Shown here piece by piece: positions 25,455 through 37,497 of a DNA stretch of 64,000 nucleotides. Made by a program: the position numbers and the translations under genes. The stretch is from Macrostomum hystrix. Its lineage: Eukaryota > Platyhelminthes > Macrostomidae. The stretch is taken from assembly GCA_950097015.1 (NCBI GenBank), contig CATNEN010000007.1, forward strand, positions 4,516,001 to 4,580,000, written 5' to 3'. How positions within the stretch are numbered: position 1 is the first letter of the stretch; every line of letters begins with the position of its first letter. The notes below the pieces were generated by a model. That model had not been told where the DNA came from, ran no database searches, and saw only the letters and a program-made list of their open reading frames with translations.

Positions 25455-25812
25455 GATAATGACTAGATCACACTCAGGGAGTGACTAGATCACACTCAGG
25501 GAGTGACTAGATCACACTCAGGGAGTGACTAGATCACACTCAGGGAGTGACTAGATCACACTCAGGGAGTGACTAGATCACACTCAGGGAGTGACTAGAT
25601 CACACTCAGGGAGTGACTAGATCACACTCAGGGAGTGACTAGATCACACTCAGGGAGTGACTAGATCACACTCAGGGAGTGACTAGATCACACTCAGGGA
25701 GTGACTAGATCACACTCAGGGAGTGACTAGATCACACTCAGGGAGTGACTAGATCACACTCAGGGAGTGACTAGATCACACTCAGGGAGTGACTAGATCA
25801 CACTCAGGGAGT
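25455..25812. repeat. 22-bp minisatellite (GAGTGACTAGATCACACTCA)
   Basis: About 16 almost identical units immediately before the open frame that leads into innexin 2 exon 1. Its frame is open without an ATG. Confidence 0.96.
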
Positions 25813-25965
25813 GCCAATAACCACCCGCCGCATCCAGGCCAGCTTCGCGACGCCTTTTTCGCGGGCTTCCATAAGGAGGCGAGCAGCGGCCACTACAGCT
25901 CGCTCAGCGGCATCGGGGACGTCGGCACCTTCGGCGTCGGAGCGAACGGACCCCGCGGCGCCGAG

Positions 25966-28900
25966 ATGGACGCGACCTTCATGTGGAAGCTGTCCAAACT
26001 CGGCCGCATCGGATCATCGAGGCTGCGCTTCGATGACGACTTCGCGGACCGAATCAACTACCAGTTCACGGGGGTCATTCTGTTCCTGTTCATCGGCCTC
26101 ATCGGCATTCGCCAGTATGTGGGTGAGTGGCCACACCTCGTTTAACACCGATCTGTGAGACTATGCATGCAGGTGCTAGACAGAACACACAGGTGTTACA
26201 CAGAACACACAGGTGTTAGACAGAACATACAGGTGCTAGACAGAACACACAGGTGTTACACAGAACACACAGGTGTTAGACAGAACACACAGGTGTTAGA
26301 CAGAACACACAGGTGTTACACAGAACACACAGGTATTAGACAGAACACACAGGTGTTAGACAGAACACACAGGTATTAGACAGAACACACAGGTGTTAGA
26401 CAGAACACACAGGTGTTAGACAGAACACACAGGTGTTAGACAGAACACACAGGTGCTAGACAGAACACACAGGTGTTACACAGAACACACAGGTGTTAGA
26501 CAGAACATACAGGTGCTAGACAGAACACACAGGTGTTACACAGAACACACAGGTGTTAGACAGAACACACAGGTGTTAGACAGAACACACAGGTGTTACA
26601 CAGAACACACAGGTATTAGACAGAACACACAGGTATTAGACAGAACACACAGGTATTAGACAGAACACACAGGTGTTAGACAGAACACACAGGTGTTAGA
26701 CAGAACACACAGGTGTTAGACAGCACACCTGTAGAACACACAGGTGTTAGACAGAGCACACCTGTAGAACACACAGGTATTAGTCAGAACACACAGGTGT
26801 TAGACAGAACACACAGGTGTTAGACAGCACACCTGTAGAACACACAGGTGTTAGACAGAGCACACCTGTAGAACACACAGGTATTAGACAGAACACACAG
26901 CTGTCTCATTTGAGCAATTAAGCGAGTCGGCGGATTAGTACAGCAATTCTGATTTAGCCAGTTATGCTCAGTTATTGCTCAAAGTGAGCATCTGCGAGTG
27001 GAGACCCTTTGGTCTGCGCCAAACAGTATCCAGAATTGAGTTGGGTAGATCGAGGCGCTACTCAAACCAGATGTTTAGCATCAGCGGGTCTGTTGCTGGA
27101 ACAGCTTGCGCCAAATCAGTTTCCACCGAGTGCTCACTGTGAGCACGGCGCGCGTGCCAGAAACGGATTTATCCTAATCTCAGATTTGCTAACAGTCTCA
27201 GAGAAGAGATCTTTGGCCGCGCCACCTTTGATATCGGCGGATTTATTCTCACAGTGCCTGCCAGCGGATGGGGTGGGTGCGGCGAGATACCGCGGATCCG
27301 ATGAGCGAGAGCTGGCCAAACTGTTTGTGCGACATGATGCGTGCACTTTTAAAATCTCAAACTGATTACTGTAGTCACATACTTTAGGCTTCTGATGAGC
27401 CCGTTTCACCTGTTAGACAGATCCTATACCTGTTAGACAGATCCTATACCTGTTAGACAGATCCTATACCTGTTAGACAGATCCTATACCTGTTAGACAG
27501 ATCCTATTCCTGTTAGACAGATCCTATACCTGTTAGACAGATCCTATACCTGTTAGACAGATCCTATACCCGTTAGACAGATTCTATACCTGTTAGAGAG
27601 ATCCTATACCTGTTAGACAGATCCTATACCCGTTAGACAGATCCTATACCTGTTAGACAGATCCTATACCCGTTAGACAGATCCTATACCTGTTAGACAG
27701 ATCCTATACCTGTTAGACAGATCCTATACCTGTTAGACAGATCCTATACCTGTTAGACAGATCCTATACTTGTTAGACAGATCCTATACCTGTTAGACAG
27801 ATCCTATACCTGTTAGAGAGATCCTATATCTGTTAGACAGATCCTATACCTGTTAGACAGATCCAATACCTGTTAGACAGATCCTATACCTGTTAGACAG
27901 ATCCTATACCTGTTAGACAGATCCTATACCTGTTAGACAGATCCAATACCTGTTAGACAGATCCTATACATGTTAGACAGATCCTATACCTGTTAGACAG
28001 ATCCTATACCTGTTAGACAGATCCTATACATGTTAGACAGATCCTATTCCTGTTAGACAGATCCTATACCTGTTAGACAGATCCTATACCTGTTAGACAG
28101 ATCCTATACTTGTTAGACAGATCCTATACCTGTTTGACAGATCCTATACCTGTTAGAGAGATCCTATACCTGTTAGACAGATTCTATACCTGTTAGACAG
28201 ATTCTATACTTCTTAGACAGATCCTATACCTGTTAGACAGATCCTATACCTGTTAGACAGATCCTATACCTGTTAGACAGATTCTATACTTCTTAGACAG
28301 ATCCTATACCTGTTAGACAGATTCTATACCTGTTAGACAGATCCTATACTTGTTAGACAGATCCTATACTTGTTAGACAGATCCTATACCTGTTAGACAG
28401 ATCCTATACCTGTTAGACAGATCCTATACTTGTTAGACAGATCCTATACCTGTTAGACAGATCCTATACCTGTTAGACAGATCCAATACCTGTTAGACAG
28501 ATCCTATACCTGAAAGAAGAGCTAATTAAGAAAGAAGTCAATTAAGATTATTAAAAACTGTAGCCCACCCCTGGTAGTAAACTTGGGGCATGACCCCTCG
28601 CACAGCATTGCCGAGGTAATGTATTAATTTATTCACAACCTCCCGGTGCCTCGAATCCAGCAGTGTCTCCAATTAGAGTGGATTTTTTCATGAGGAGAAA
28701 AATCTATTTTTCAATGATTTGCCGACCACTTTGAGGTCTCCCATTTCGACTAATCTCCCACCGTTTTTTTGTTCCTTTCCCAATAAAAATGCATGCTCAA
28801 GAGAATGAATCACCGACTGTAACAAACGGTGCTACGCTAATTGAGACCTGACCAGTCTCGTGACCAAGGACGAGATGATGACGCAATCAGCTATAAAGAG

Positions 28901-31900
28901 GCGTTTGCGAAGGAAAAATCTGCTGGAAATGTAAAAATGTGCAGTCGTTAGCGAACCTTAAGAATTTGACTAATTAGCTTTAGGTTACACCTACCTGTTT
29001 TTTTATTACACTTGTTTTTTAGAATAGCAAGTTTCTTGTTAAAGAACACAAATTGTTCCAGTGGAGTGAGGAATCGAACCCCCGACCTTCAAGTCGTGAG
29101 TCCGACAATCTAACCACAAGGCTACAACCTCCGTTGTTTGTTTTTGTTATAACTTTAACTGTAACTCTGTCACGTGACGGATTCGATTAGCTATAACAAA
29201 CGCTTGGCTTTAAATTCGGTAAAAATAATTTGTTAGAAACATTTTTCTTGAAATTCTTGGATTCTTAAGAAGAAACAATAACTACGTATTTCTAAAATTG
29301 CAACTTTTTTTTAATAACAAACAATCTGACTTTTTACCAAAATGATTTGTTAAAGGCATGTGATTTTTTCTCGATGCTTCAATGCTTGGCAGGTGATTTA
29401 GCAAATCTGGGCAACAAAAATGTGGGATCAACAATGCCACGAAACCCCTTTCTTCGGGTGTCTGCCCCTATTCCCAGATTTCTATTTGGCTCTCTCATTT
29501 GCGCTCCAGCGCCTTCATCGACTCACATTTGAGCATGGACTCAAGCCTGCGCTGAGCTCATTCATCACTAGCAGAGCTGCACCAGAAGCCCAGCTAACTG
29601 CTTTGCACTTTTATCTCATAGAAAATTGTGTTTGTCGCAAACAATTCTAACCTTATGCAGCTGATGCTCTTCATCGCCGAAATGGCATCTGGGGTGGCAC
29701 TGAATTCTGCACAAAAACAGTCCTCCAGTTCAGTGTCTGATTAGGGGATATTGATGTGCCTGGAAGCCAGGCTGGTTGGTGGGAAGGCAGTCAGGTGGAC
29801 TGGTAAGGCAGGCAGGTGGACTGGTAAGGCTGGCAGGTGGACTGGTAAGGCAGGCAGGTGGACTGGTAAGGCTGGCAGGTGGACTGGTAAGGCAGGCAGG
29901 TGGACTGGTAAGGCAGGCAGGTAGGCTGGTAGGGCAGACAGGTAGGCTGGTAGGGCAGACAGGTGGACTGGTAAGGCAGGCAGGTGGACTGGTAAGGCTG
30001 GCAGGTGGACTGGTAAGGCAGGCAGGTGGACTGGTAAGGCTGGCAGGTGGACTGGTAAGGCAGGCAGGTGGACTGGTAAGGCAGGCAGGGGGACTGGTAA
30101 GGCTGGCAGGTAGGCTGGTAGGGCAGACAGGTGGGCTGGTAAGGTTAAGTGGGCTGAATCAGGCTGAACGGAATCAAGATGCCCGTTCACTCGTTTCAAT
30201 TTTCCCCACTAATTTAGTAAGTTTGAAAAGTAAAATTAATAGGTTTCGAATCAAAGCCCTTGAGTTTGTCTTCTCATTCCACTGCACACAGAATTATTCC
30301 ACTGCACACAGAGCTTTGGCAAAAATGTTATTCAGAAATCCACAATCCCGCCTATTCAGGAGCAAAAAGTGAAGGACTGTTCGCCTATGCAAGCAAGCTC
30401 ACAATGACTCGCTGAGACAATGCAAACACAGAGGGAGAGTGTGTGGGCGAGAGGAATACAGGCTATTTCAGCGACGTCGACAAAAAGGCGCATTTTATGC
30501 TCTCCGAAGCGTCCCGGAAATTAATAGAACAAGGGAGACTTCTCATTGTCCCTGTGAAAAACTGCGATTCCATCATTATTCACTTTTCCTTTGCCTCAGC
30601 AGCTGAACAGCTGAATAATGAATAACAATAGGCAATCTTGCTGAATCGCTTGTCAGTCATGCAATGGATTGCAGAGCAAGGCAAAAAACAAGTCCAAGCA
30701 AACATTTTTGTGTACTTAAAACTTGACATTACCGAGCGAAGTTGATCTGCAAAAAATGCCGGAAAGCTACTGCCTCACTAGAAATTCAGTGTTATGTTAT
30801 ACGAGCGATAGATTACGAGTACACCTACCTCACTCCGCTGGTGTGGGGTGTAAACTTTCCGATCCCGCCAGATTCTGAAGCTGACACCCACCTCACTCCG
30901 CTCGTGTGGGGTGGGTGTGAGCTTTCCGGTCCCGCGGCTCCGCCAGATGGTGAAGCTGGCACCCACCCCACTCCACTCGGGGGGGGGGGTCAGCTAGAAA
31001 AACAAGCTGACGCTGACCCCACTCCAATCAGAGGAATTTAAAATTTGAAGTTTCTAGTCTCGCTAGATAACAAATTGACACCCACCCCTTTAATCTATAA
31101 ATGGTGAAGTTCATATTCTCACTGAATAGCGGAAATGAAGCCCATCCAGTCACACAAAAGCTGGAAAAATCTGCACTAAATAGAAAACAGACGCTAATAA
31201 ATGACTTTTTTATTTACTTTGTTTAAACTTCTCCAGGCAAGCCCATCCAGTGCTGGATCCCGCAAGAATTCACCCGCGGTTGGGAGGAATACGCGGAGAA
31301 TTACTGCTGGGTGGCCAACACCTACTATGCCTCGGTGCAGGCCGAGCACCTGCCGCCGGACCATGTGCGCCGCAAGCGAATGATCACCTATTATCAGTGG
31401 GCGCCAATTGTGCTGGCCGTCCAGGCGCTGATGTTTTATCTGCCCTGCCTCACCTGGCGCCTATTTATGAACTACTCCGGCTTCAATGTGCGCAAGATTT
31501 TACAGATGGCCACGGACGCCAATGTGGTGATACCCGAGGTGCTGAGCAAGCACGTCCGCTTCATGGCCAGGTACATGGAGGGCTGCATCTACCGGCAGAG
31601 GGAGTACCGGCGGGGCGTCGGGGTGCGTGTGAAGCATTGCATCACCAAGTGCAGCTGCCTCTGCTGCGGCAAGCGCTACGGAAACTTCTTGGTTGTCCTG
31701 TACTTCTTCGTGAAAGTTCTCTACCTATTGAACGTGTTCGGCCAGCTCTACCTGATGGAGAAATTCGTTGGCACCACCTACACCTTCTTCGGCTTCCAGG
31801 TGTTGCGCGACCTCTTCGACGGCATTCAATGGTACCAGTCGTCAAACTTTCCGCGCGTCACATTCTGCGACCTGCAGGCCAAGAAGACTGGCCAGAATCA

Positions 31901-34900
31901 CCAGTGAGACCATGAAGAAATTGAAGGAGGGCTGCGGGCAATGGCACACAATTTGGTGACACTAGATCCGCAGCCATCGAGGAGGCAATTCTGCCCATTT
32001 CGCTGACTGACTCTGAGCACACATGCACACAGATACTGTACGCAGGCACACGCTCACACAGGTGTGTACATCTGCCTTGACTTTCTCATCGTCAGGCAGT
32101 GTACATTGTCACTGTGCCTTGGAGGTTGGCCCTCAGGAGGAGGGTGTAAATTGCACGACAAGGCCACCAAGCATTCTCTCCGCGGCTGCGCCCCAAATGA
32201 ATGTGGCAGGAAACGTAAGTAGAGAGTAGAATCGAGGCAGGAAACGTAAGTAGAGAGTAGAATCGAAGCAGGAAACGTAAGTAGAGAGTAGAATCGAAGC
32301 AGGAAACATAATTAGAGAGTAGAATCGAAGCAGGAAACATACTTAGAGAGTAGAATCGAGGCAGGAAACGTAAGTAGAGAGTATAATCGAAGCAGGAAAC
32401 ATAAGTAGAGAGTAGAATCGAGGCAGGAAACATAAGTAGAGAGTAGAATCGAGGCAGGAAACGTAAGTAGAGAGTAGAATCGAAGCAGGAAACGTAAGTA
32501 GAGAGTAGAATCGAAGCAGGAAACATAATTAGAGAGTAGAATCGAAGCAGGAAACATACTTAGAGAGTAGAATCGAGGCAGGAAACGTAAGTAGAGAGTA
32601 TAATCGAAGCAGGAAACATAAGTAGAGAGTAGAATCGAGGCAGGAAACGTAAGTAGAGAGTAGAATCGAGGCAGGAAACATACTTAGAGAGTAGAATCGA
32701 AGCAGGAAACGTAAGTAGAGAGTAGAATCGAGGCAGGAAACATAAGTAGAGAGTAGAATCGAGGCAGGAAACATAAGTAGAGAGTAGAATCGAGGCAGGA
32801 AACGTAAGTAGAGAATAGAATCGAGGCAGGAAACGTAAGTAGAGAGTAGAATCGAAGCAGGAAACGTAAGTAGAGAGTAGAATCGAAGCAGGAAATGTAC
32901 CTGAAACAGCGATTCTTAAGTCATGAATTGAAACTGCTGGAACCGGTGTCAGAATTACAACTTGGCTCAGTTCTATGATGGTTGCCATGCCAACCCAGAG
33001 ATTGAAAGCGAGATGCCGACCTGGTCTCGCCCAGTCACCGGACAAGTGGCATAATCTAGGCAGGCCCAGTGTAGGCATGCGCAGAGGAATGCGAAAATTA
33101 AACCGACCACACGCACCATGACTGCCAGCTTTTATACATGCGTTATTAATATTTGCCCAGCTGGAGGATACTGAAGTAGGCTGTGGCTGGAATAGCCGCC
33201 AGGCTACAAACCGCGGACGAGACTGAAGCCTGCAAAGACTTTGACTGTGCAGCCGTGCCTGACCCAGGGGTTTGTTGCTCTGTGTACATGGGGACAGGTG
33301 GAGTAGCCAGAAGGGTAGACAGATAGAGTAGCTAGGTTGCTTGGTAAAGTAGCTAAGTAGACAGGTAGAGTAGCCAGAATGATTGACAGGTAAAGTAGCC
33401 AGAATGATTGACAGGTGGAGTAGCCAGAATGATTGACAGGTAAAGTAGCCAGAATGATTGACAGGTAGAGTAGCCAGAATGATTGACAGGTAAAGTAGCC
33501 AGAATGATTGACAGGTAGAGTAGCCAGATTAGTAGACATGTAGAGTAGCCAGAATAGTAGACAGGTAGAGTAGCCAGAATGGTAGACAGGTAGAGTAGCT
33601 TAGTAGAAAGATAAAGTAGCCAGAAGGGTACGCAGGTAGAGTAGCTAGGTAGACAGTTTTAACAGCTAAGGAGAGAAGTGGAGTAGATTAGTGGAGACAG
33701 GTGAGTATTGGTGAGCAGGTAGACAGAATTATTCACAGAACACAGTCTAAGAGTAATTAGAGCAGTGTGTCGGCACATATATCTTGGGTAAACTATTCAG
33801 GTGTCAAGGGTCGCGCGTGAGTCATCGGTTAATCCATCGGTGATTGATTTTGAGTGTCAGCGCCGTGACTTTTAGCAATTGATTAACCTGCCAGACTTCA
33901 CAGCCTGTGGCTGAGTCACGCGGCCGGCAAGTTTTATGACTTCGTTTTCTAGTATGAGCTTCACCGGAGTGGCCCGAGTGATGAAAGTGATTGAGACCGA
34001 GATTAGATAAGCCTGGCTAATTGCCACCTGCCCTGACCCACAGCTCAACGAGGTCTCACCTTTCCTACTCAAATTTTATTGCGCCTTCTTCTTTCTCCGT
34101 CCATTTCAGTGAAATGGGATTTCAGTGAAATGGGATTTCAGTGAAATGGGATTTCAGTGAAATGGGATTTCAGTGAAATGGGATTTCAGTGAAATGGGAT
34201 TTCAGTGAAATGGGATTTCAGGGAAATGGGATTTTCATGTAATGGGATTCAAGGGAGATGATAATGTCAAGTAGGTTTGCTTGATTTCAGAATTGCATGA
34301 ACCAGATTTCCAGGAAATAGCCAATATCCTTCATACTTGTCATCCCATGTTACTTGGAAGAGCTTTCTGAAAATGGAGAGTATAATTCTAAAGAAGTGTC
34401 CTGCCGTCAAAGAGGAAACCAGATTTCAATGAGAATTGCGCGGATTCCTTGACAGGGATTTCAGGAGCAGATTCTGGGGAGTGAAATTTTCTTTAAACTA
34501 AAATTATCTTTTCGGATTGCACTGCAGCAATCGCAAGCAAAACAGTGAAGGCAATCGTAAACTGATAGAAACACCCAAAACCTGAATCTGCTCAAGGTTT
34601 TTCATTGTCTGCAGTTGCGCCGGATATCCCATCCATAGTCAGGATCCCATTTTTTCCCAGAATCGAGTTTCCATGTAGCAACAAGTCAGAACACAGCACG
34701 GACCACGCCCAGCATTAGATCTGGCTCTCAGATTTCAGTGCAATTGTCCCGGAAACATTTTCGTATTTCTCAGCTGTGCTGCTAATTAGTTGTAATTGGG
34801 CTGCATGGAAATCCTCGGCGCGTTAATTCAACAAAACGTTCAACAATTCCCCTGAGAGTCACAGAGGCATGGGGAAACATGTTTCGATGTACTAATTAGC

Positions 34901-35797
34901 CAATTAGAAATTTCAATGAATAAGAGAAATTAACAGGTGGAGTTATTGTCACACAGGAGGTGGTCATTAGTCTTCATGCCCCAAGGGACTGATCATTGTT
35001 CTCTTGAGCTCTTTCCCATTATGTTCCCCATTGTGCAGAAAATATTTGGCTTTTTTAAATTAACTCCTAGCTCTAAGAACTGGCGCCATGTATTTTAGTC
35101 CCAAGTATAACAGGTGTATGACATCCTGACCCACTTTGAGTCCTTACTACAACAGGTGTATGACATCCTGACCCACTTTGAGTACTTACTACAACAGGTG
35201 TATGACATCCTGGCCCACTTTGAGTCCTCACTAGTGGGGCTCATGATTTAGTTCTCCAAACGATTCTACAGTGGATTTCGGACATCGCGAGGTGATGCTG
35301 GGGTCAACCGAGTTTGTTATTCTCAGTGAGTTCAACGCCCACCCCACTCCACCAGCTACACCCTGCAGTGCGTGCTGCCCCTGAACATGTTCCTGGAGAA
35401 GATCTACGTATTCCTGTGGTTCTGGCACATCCTGGTGAGCGTCATCACGCTGACTAGCTTCGTCAATTGGTTCTTCCGCCTGGCCTTCCCGCGTCGTCGG
35501 GTTGGCTTCGTGCGCAAGTACCTGAAGATCATGAACGCCCTGAAGGAGACGGACAAGACCACAAGCCGGAAGTTCGTGGAGAATTACCTGCGCGTGGACG
35601 GCGTGTTCATACTGCGCCTGATCGCGATGAACTGCGGTGACATTGTGGCCGGTGACTTGGCCTGTGAACTGTGGAGCATCTACCGGCACAAGCGGCTGCA
35701 GGAGCTGGAGGACACCGCCAAGATGCAGGAGGCCGAGGTGCACCGCATGCCAGCGTTCAGCTGCAGCAACGGCAACGGTGACGACAACATTGTGTAG
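25966..35797 (+). CDS. Innexin 2 (gap-junction channel protein)
   Basis: Exons 25966-26122, 31237-31903 and 35356-35797 give 421 aa. Intron phases match innexin 1 (one base after ...QYV, two bases in loop 2). I start at 25966 (GAGATGG context) because it aligns with the innexin 1 N-terminus. The frame is open about 50 codons further upstream and may carry a Gly/Ser-rich extension. Features: DRINYQFTG and TM1; PIQCW with Cys58/Cys76; TYYQW at TM2; a cytoplasmic Cys cluster (HCITKCSCLCCGKR); TM3; FPRVTFC and YTLQC in loop 2; FLWFW at TM4; a long basic then acidic tail. It is clearly paralogous to innexin 1, but the loops and tail differ. The introns are large (5.1 and 3.5 kb) and repeat-filled. 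An AATAAA lies at 36061. Confidence 0.93.
26166..26905. repeat. 20-bp minisatellite (CAGAACACACAGGTGTTAGA)
   Basis: About 36 units in innexin 2 intron 1. A 280-bp block repeats (the GGTGCTAGA start at 26171 and 26451). Later units are interrupted by GCACACCTGTAGAACACACA. Confidence 0.95.
26906..27404. other. Unique part of innexin 2 intron 1
   Basis: No exon recognised; a 118-codon frame lacks any family feature. Confidence 0.4.
27405..28512. repeat. 20-bp minisatellite (ATCCTATACCTGTTAGACAG)
   Basis: About 55 units in strict 20-bp register, with scattered substitutions (TTCTATAC, TACTTG, GTTAGAGAG). Confidence 0.97.
28513..28984. other. Unique part of innexin 2 intron 1
   Basis: No gene or element recognised. 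Confidence 0.4.
28985..29133 (-). mobile_element. SINE family A copy (head and start of body)
   Basis: Read on the minus strand: tRNA-like head GGAGGTTGTAGCCTTGTGG (A box) and GGGGGTTCGATTCC (B box), then AACAATTTGTGT as at 53443-53732. The body is truncated and diverged after that. Confidence 0.7.
29134..29779. other. Unique part of innexin 2 intron 1
   Basis: No gene or element recognised. Confidence 0.4.
29780..30150. repeat. 20-bp minisatellite (AGGCAGGTGGACTGGTAAGG)
   Basis: About 18 units in innexin 2 intron 1; the unit contains a donor-like GGTAAGG. Confidence 0.95.
30151..30837. other. Unique part of innexin 2 intron 1
   Basis: No exon recognised. Confidence 0.4.
30838..31110. repeat. 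Degenerate 65-80 bp repeat (CACCCACCTCACTCCGCTCG)
   Basis: About four diverged units built on ACCCACCTCACTCC...TGTGGGGTG, shortly before exon 2 of innexin 2. Confidence 0.7.
31915..32212 (-). mobile_element. SINE family B, nearly complete body
   Basis: Best copy of the family in the window, inserted directly after the innexin 2 exon 2 donor. In plus-strand order: GGGCTGCGGGCAATGGC, GAGGAGGCAATTCTGCCCA, CACACAGATACTGTACGCAG, CAGGTGTGTACATCTGCC, TTTCTCATCGTCAGGCAGTG, CTTGGAGGTTGGCCCTCAGG, GCGGCTGCGCCCCAAATGAA. The tRNA head is lost where the 31-bp minisatellite begins. Confidence 0.75.
32207..32895. repeat. 31-bp minisatellite in innexin 2 intron 2
   Basis: About 22 units with core GGAAACGTAAGTAGAGAGTA. 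Each unit of the main variant holds a perfect donor-like GTAAGT on the sense strand; others have ATAAGT or ATAATT. Confidence 0.95.
32896..33294. other. Unique part of innexin 2 intron 2
   Basis: Contains an X-box-like palindrome at 32981-32994; no exon seen. Confidence 0.4.
33295..33720. repeat. 25-bp minisatellite (AGCCAGAATGATTGACAGGT)
   Basis: About 15 units, the outer ones degenerate, in innexin 2 intron 2. Confidence 0.9.
34105..34250. repeat. 16-bp minisatellite (GGGATTTCAGTGAAAT)
   Basis: About eight units. The GGGATTTCAGTG core is shared with the array in SNX intron 2, 33 kb away. Confidence 0.95.
34251..35104. other. Unique part of innexin 2 intron 2
   Basis: No exon or element recognised. 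Confidence 0.4.
35105..35228. repeat. Three-copy repeat in innexin 2 intron 2
   Basis: Units of about 50 bp with core CAACAGGTGTATGACATCCT, ending about 130 bp before exon 3. Confidence 0.85.
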
Positions 35798-36740
35798 AGC
35801 ACATTGTGTACATGTCTTCGCAAATTCTAGCCGTCATAGTCTGAAAAAACAAGAAGGATTTCTTCTTGAAAATGGAACCAGACTCAAGGGGAGCAATGGA
35901 AAAATCTTTCGATGTCAGGATGTTATTAACTGTTGTACTTTCCTTGTTGTGCGAGTAATTCAAAATTTGTTGTTTACTTTGTCCTTCGTTGATTAGGTCA
36001 ACAAAGTCCGAAAGAGCAAAGACAAGGTAGAGTGAAAACAGTATCAATCAACAATGCGGCAATAAATTACTTCATTGTAAATTATTCTTTGAAATGTTTC
36101 TGTTGTAGCATAATTACGTATTAAATCTCAGTAAACTACGAGCTAGTATATCCTTAGAAATTCATAGTTAAAAGCATCGTATATTCCGTAGAACTTTGTT
36201 AGTCAGTACTCGAAAATATTTACTTCTATCGGAATGATTTGTATTGCAATACTTGAAATAACATGCTCGCTTCTTTGACCAAATCGAGTGGCTACGTTTG
36301 AAACGCTGAGTTAATCGCGATTTAATTGTTCGATTCATGGAAATTTTAAATCTCAAAATGACAAATTAGAAAGCAAAATTTCATTTGTTAAATGTTAAAT
36401 ATGAGTTAATATAAAGCCTATACATTGTTGTCAAACAAGCACTGCATCATTACTCGGATATTGTTCTAGTTTATAAGTGTAAAAATTGTAGTGCTGTTAT
36501 CAAAGCAACTAAAGTAAAAAATAAATTCTAGCTGTTAATATTAATGTTTGTCTGTACTGTTTTTCACAGTCTGACTTAGACTTGTATTATTACTTAGATT
36601 TGATTATTATATTTTTGCACACTTCAAAACGTAAAAAACGAGGTTTATAACAAAATGTAGCTTTATGTCAATATAATGCTGGATTGACCATCAGATAAGA
36701 CTTTTGTTAATTAAAACGGTTTTTTAAATAATAAAATCTA
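35798..36740. other. Innexin 2 3' flank, AT-rich
   Basis: AATAAA at 36061-36066 is a candidate polyadenylation signal about 260 bp after the stop. No other gene recognised. Confidence 0.5.
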
Positions 36741-36998
36741 TTTGAAAATCAAACGAAAATAAGATAGGTATCTATACGTCTAGTTAGGTCGAAGTGCAGT
36801 CCGGAATTTTTTCGGACAAACGAGACCGAGATATGATTGCCCGGAGACTCCCCCCAACGTAAAATCAACGTTTTAGAAACTAAAATTGATGCAGAATTAA
36901 AACCACTTGAGATAAAAACCATGTGGGACCCCTCTATGGACGTAAAACATTTAGGGCACAAGATGAGAGACGTGAAATTTCCATAGCAACGCGTCTTG

Positions 36999-37012
36999 GT
37001 TGCCATGGCAAC
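36999..37012. promoter_or_regulatory. Perfect X-box-like palindrome GTTGCCATGGCAAC
   Basis: A 14-bp perfect palindrome matching the RFX-type X-box consensus. The identical sequence is at 63245. Function is inferred only. Confidence 0.4.
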
Positions 37013-37189
37013 GAAAAAGTGACTTTTTTGAGACCCGTCGAAATCTTGAATCTCAAAAAATAAGGATTCACAATATGGAGTCAAAAATTGATTGAACCCA
37101 ATTTTGAAGCTGGGTTCAAACCAAAGTTTGAAAAAAACAGAGAGCGGTCAAAGTCGAATGCTGCTGTCAGCGACGACTCCGAACGGGGG

Positions 37190-37497
37190 GCGCGGCTGCT
37201 CTAGCGCGGCGAGCGACTTTTGCAACCCCCAACCAAGGGGCGGCTGCTGCTGGCGCGGCGAACGACTTTTGCAACCCCAACCAAGGGGCGGCTGCTGCTA
37301 GCGCGGCGAGCGACTTTTGCAACCCCAACCAAGGGGCGGCTGCTGCTAGCGCGGCGAGCGACTTTTGCAACCCCAACCAAGGGGCGGCTGCTGCTAGCGC
37401 GGCGAGCGACTTTTGCAACCCCAACCAAGGGGCGGCTGCTGCTAGCGCGGCGAGCGACTTTTGCAACCCCAACCAAGGGGCGGCTGCTGCTGGCGCT
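37190..37497. repeat. 48-bp GC-rich minisatellite
   Basis: About six units with core GCGGCGAGCGACTTTTGCAA followed by CCCCAACCAAGGGG. 48 bp is 16 codons, so all six frames look open; not treated as coding. Confidence 0.95.
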
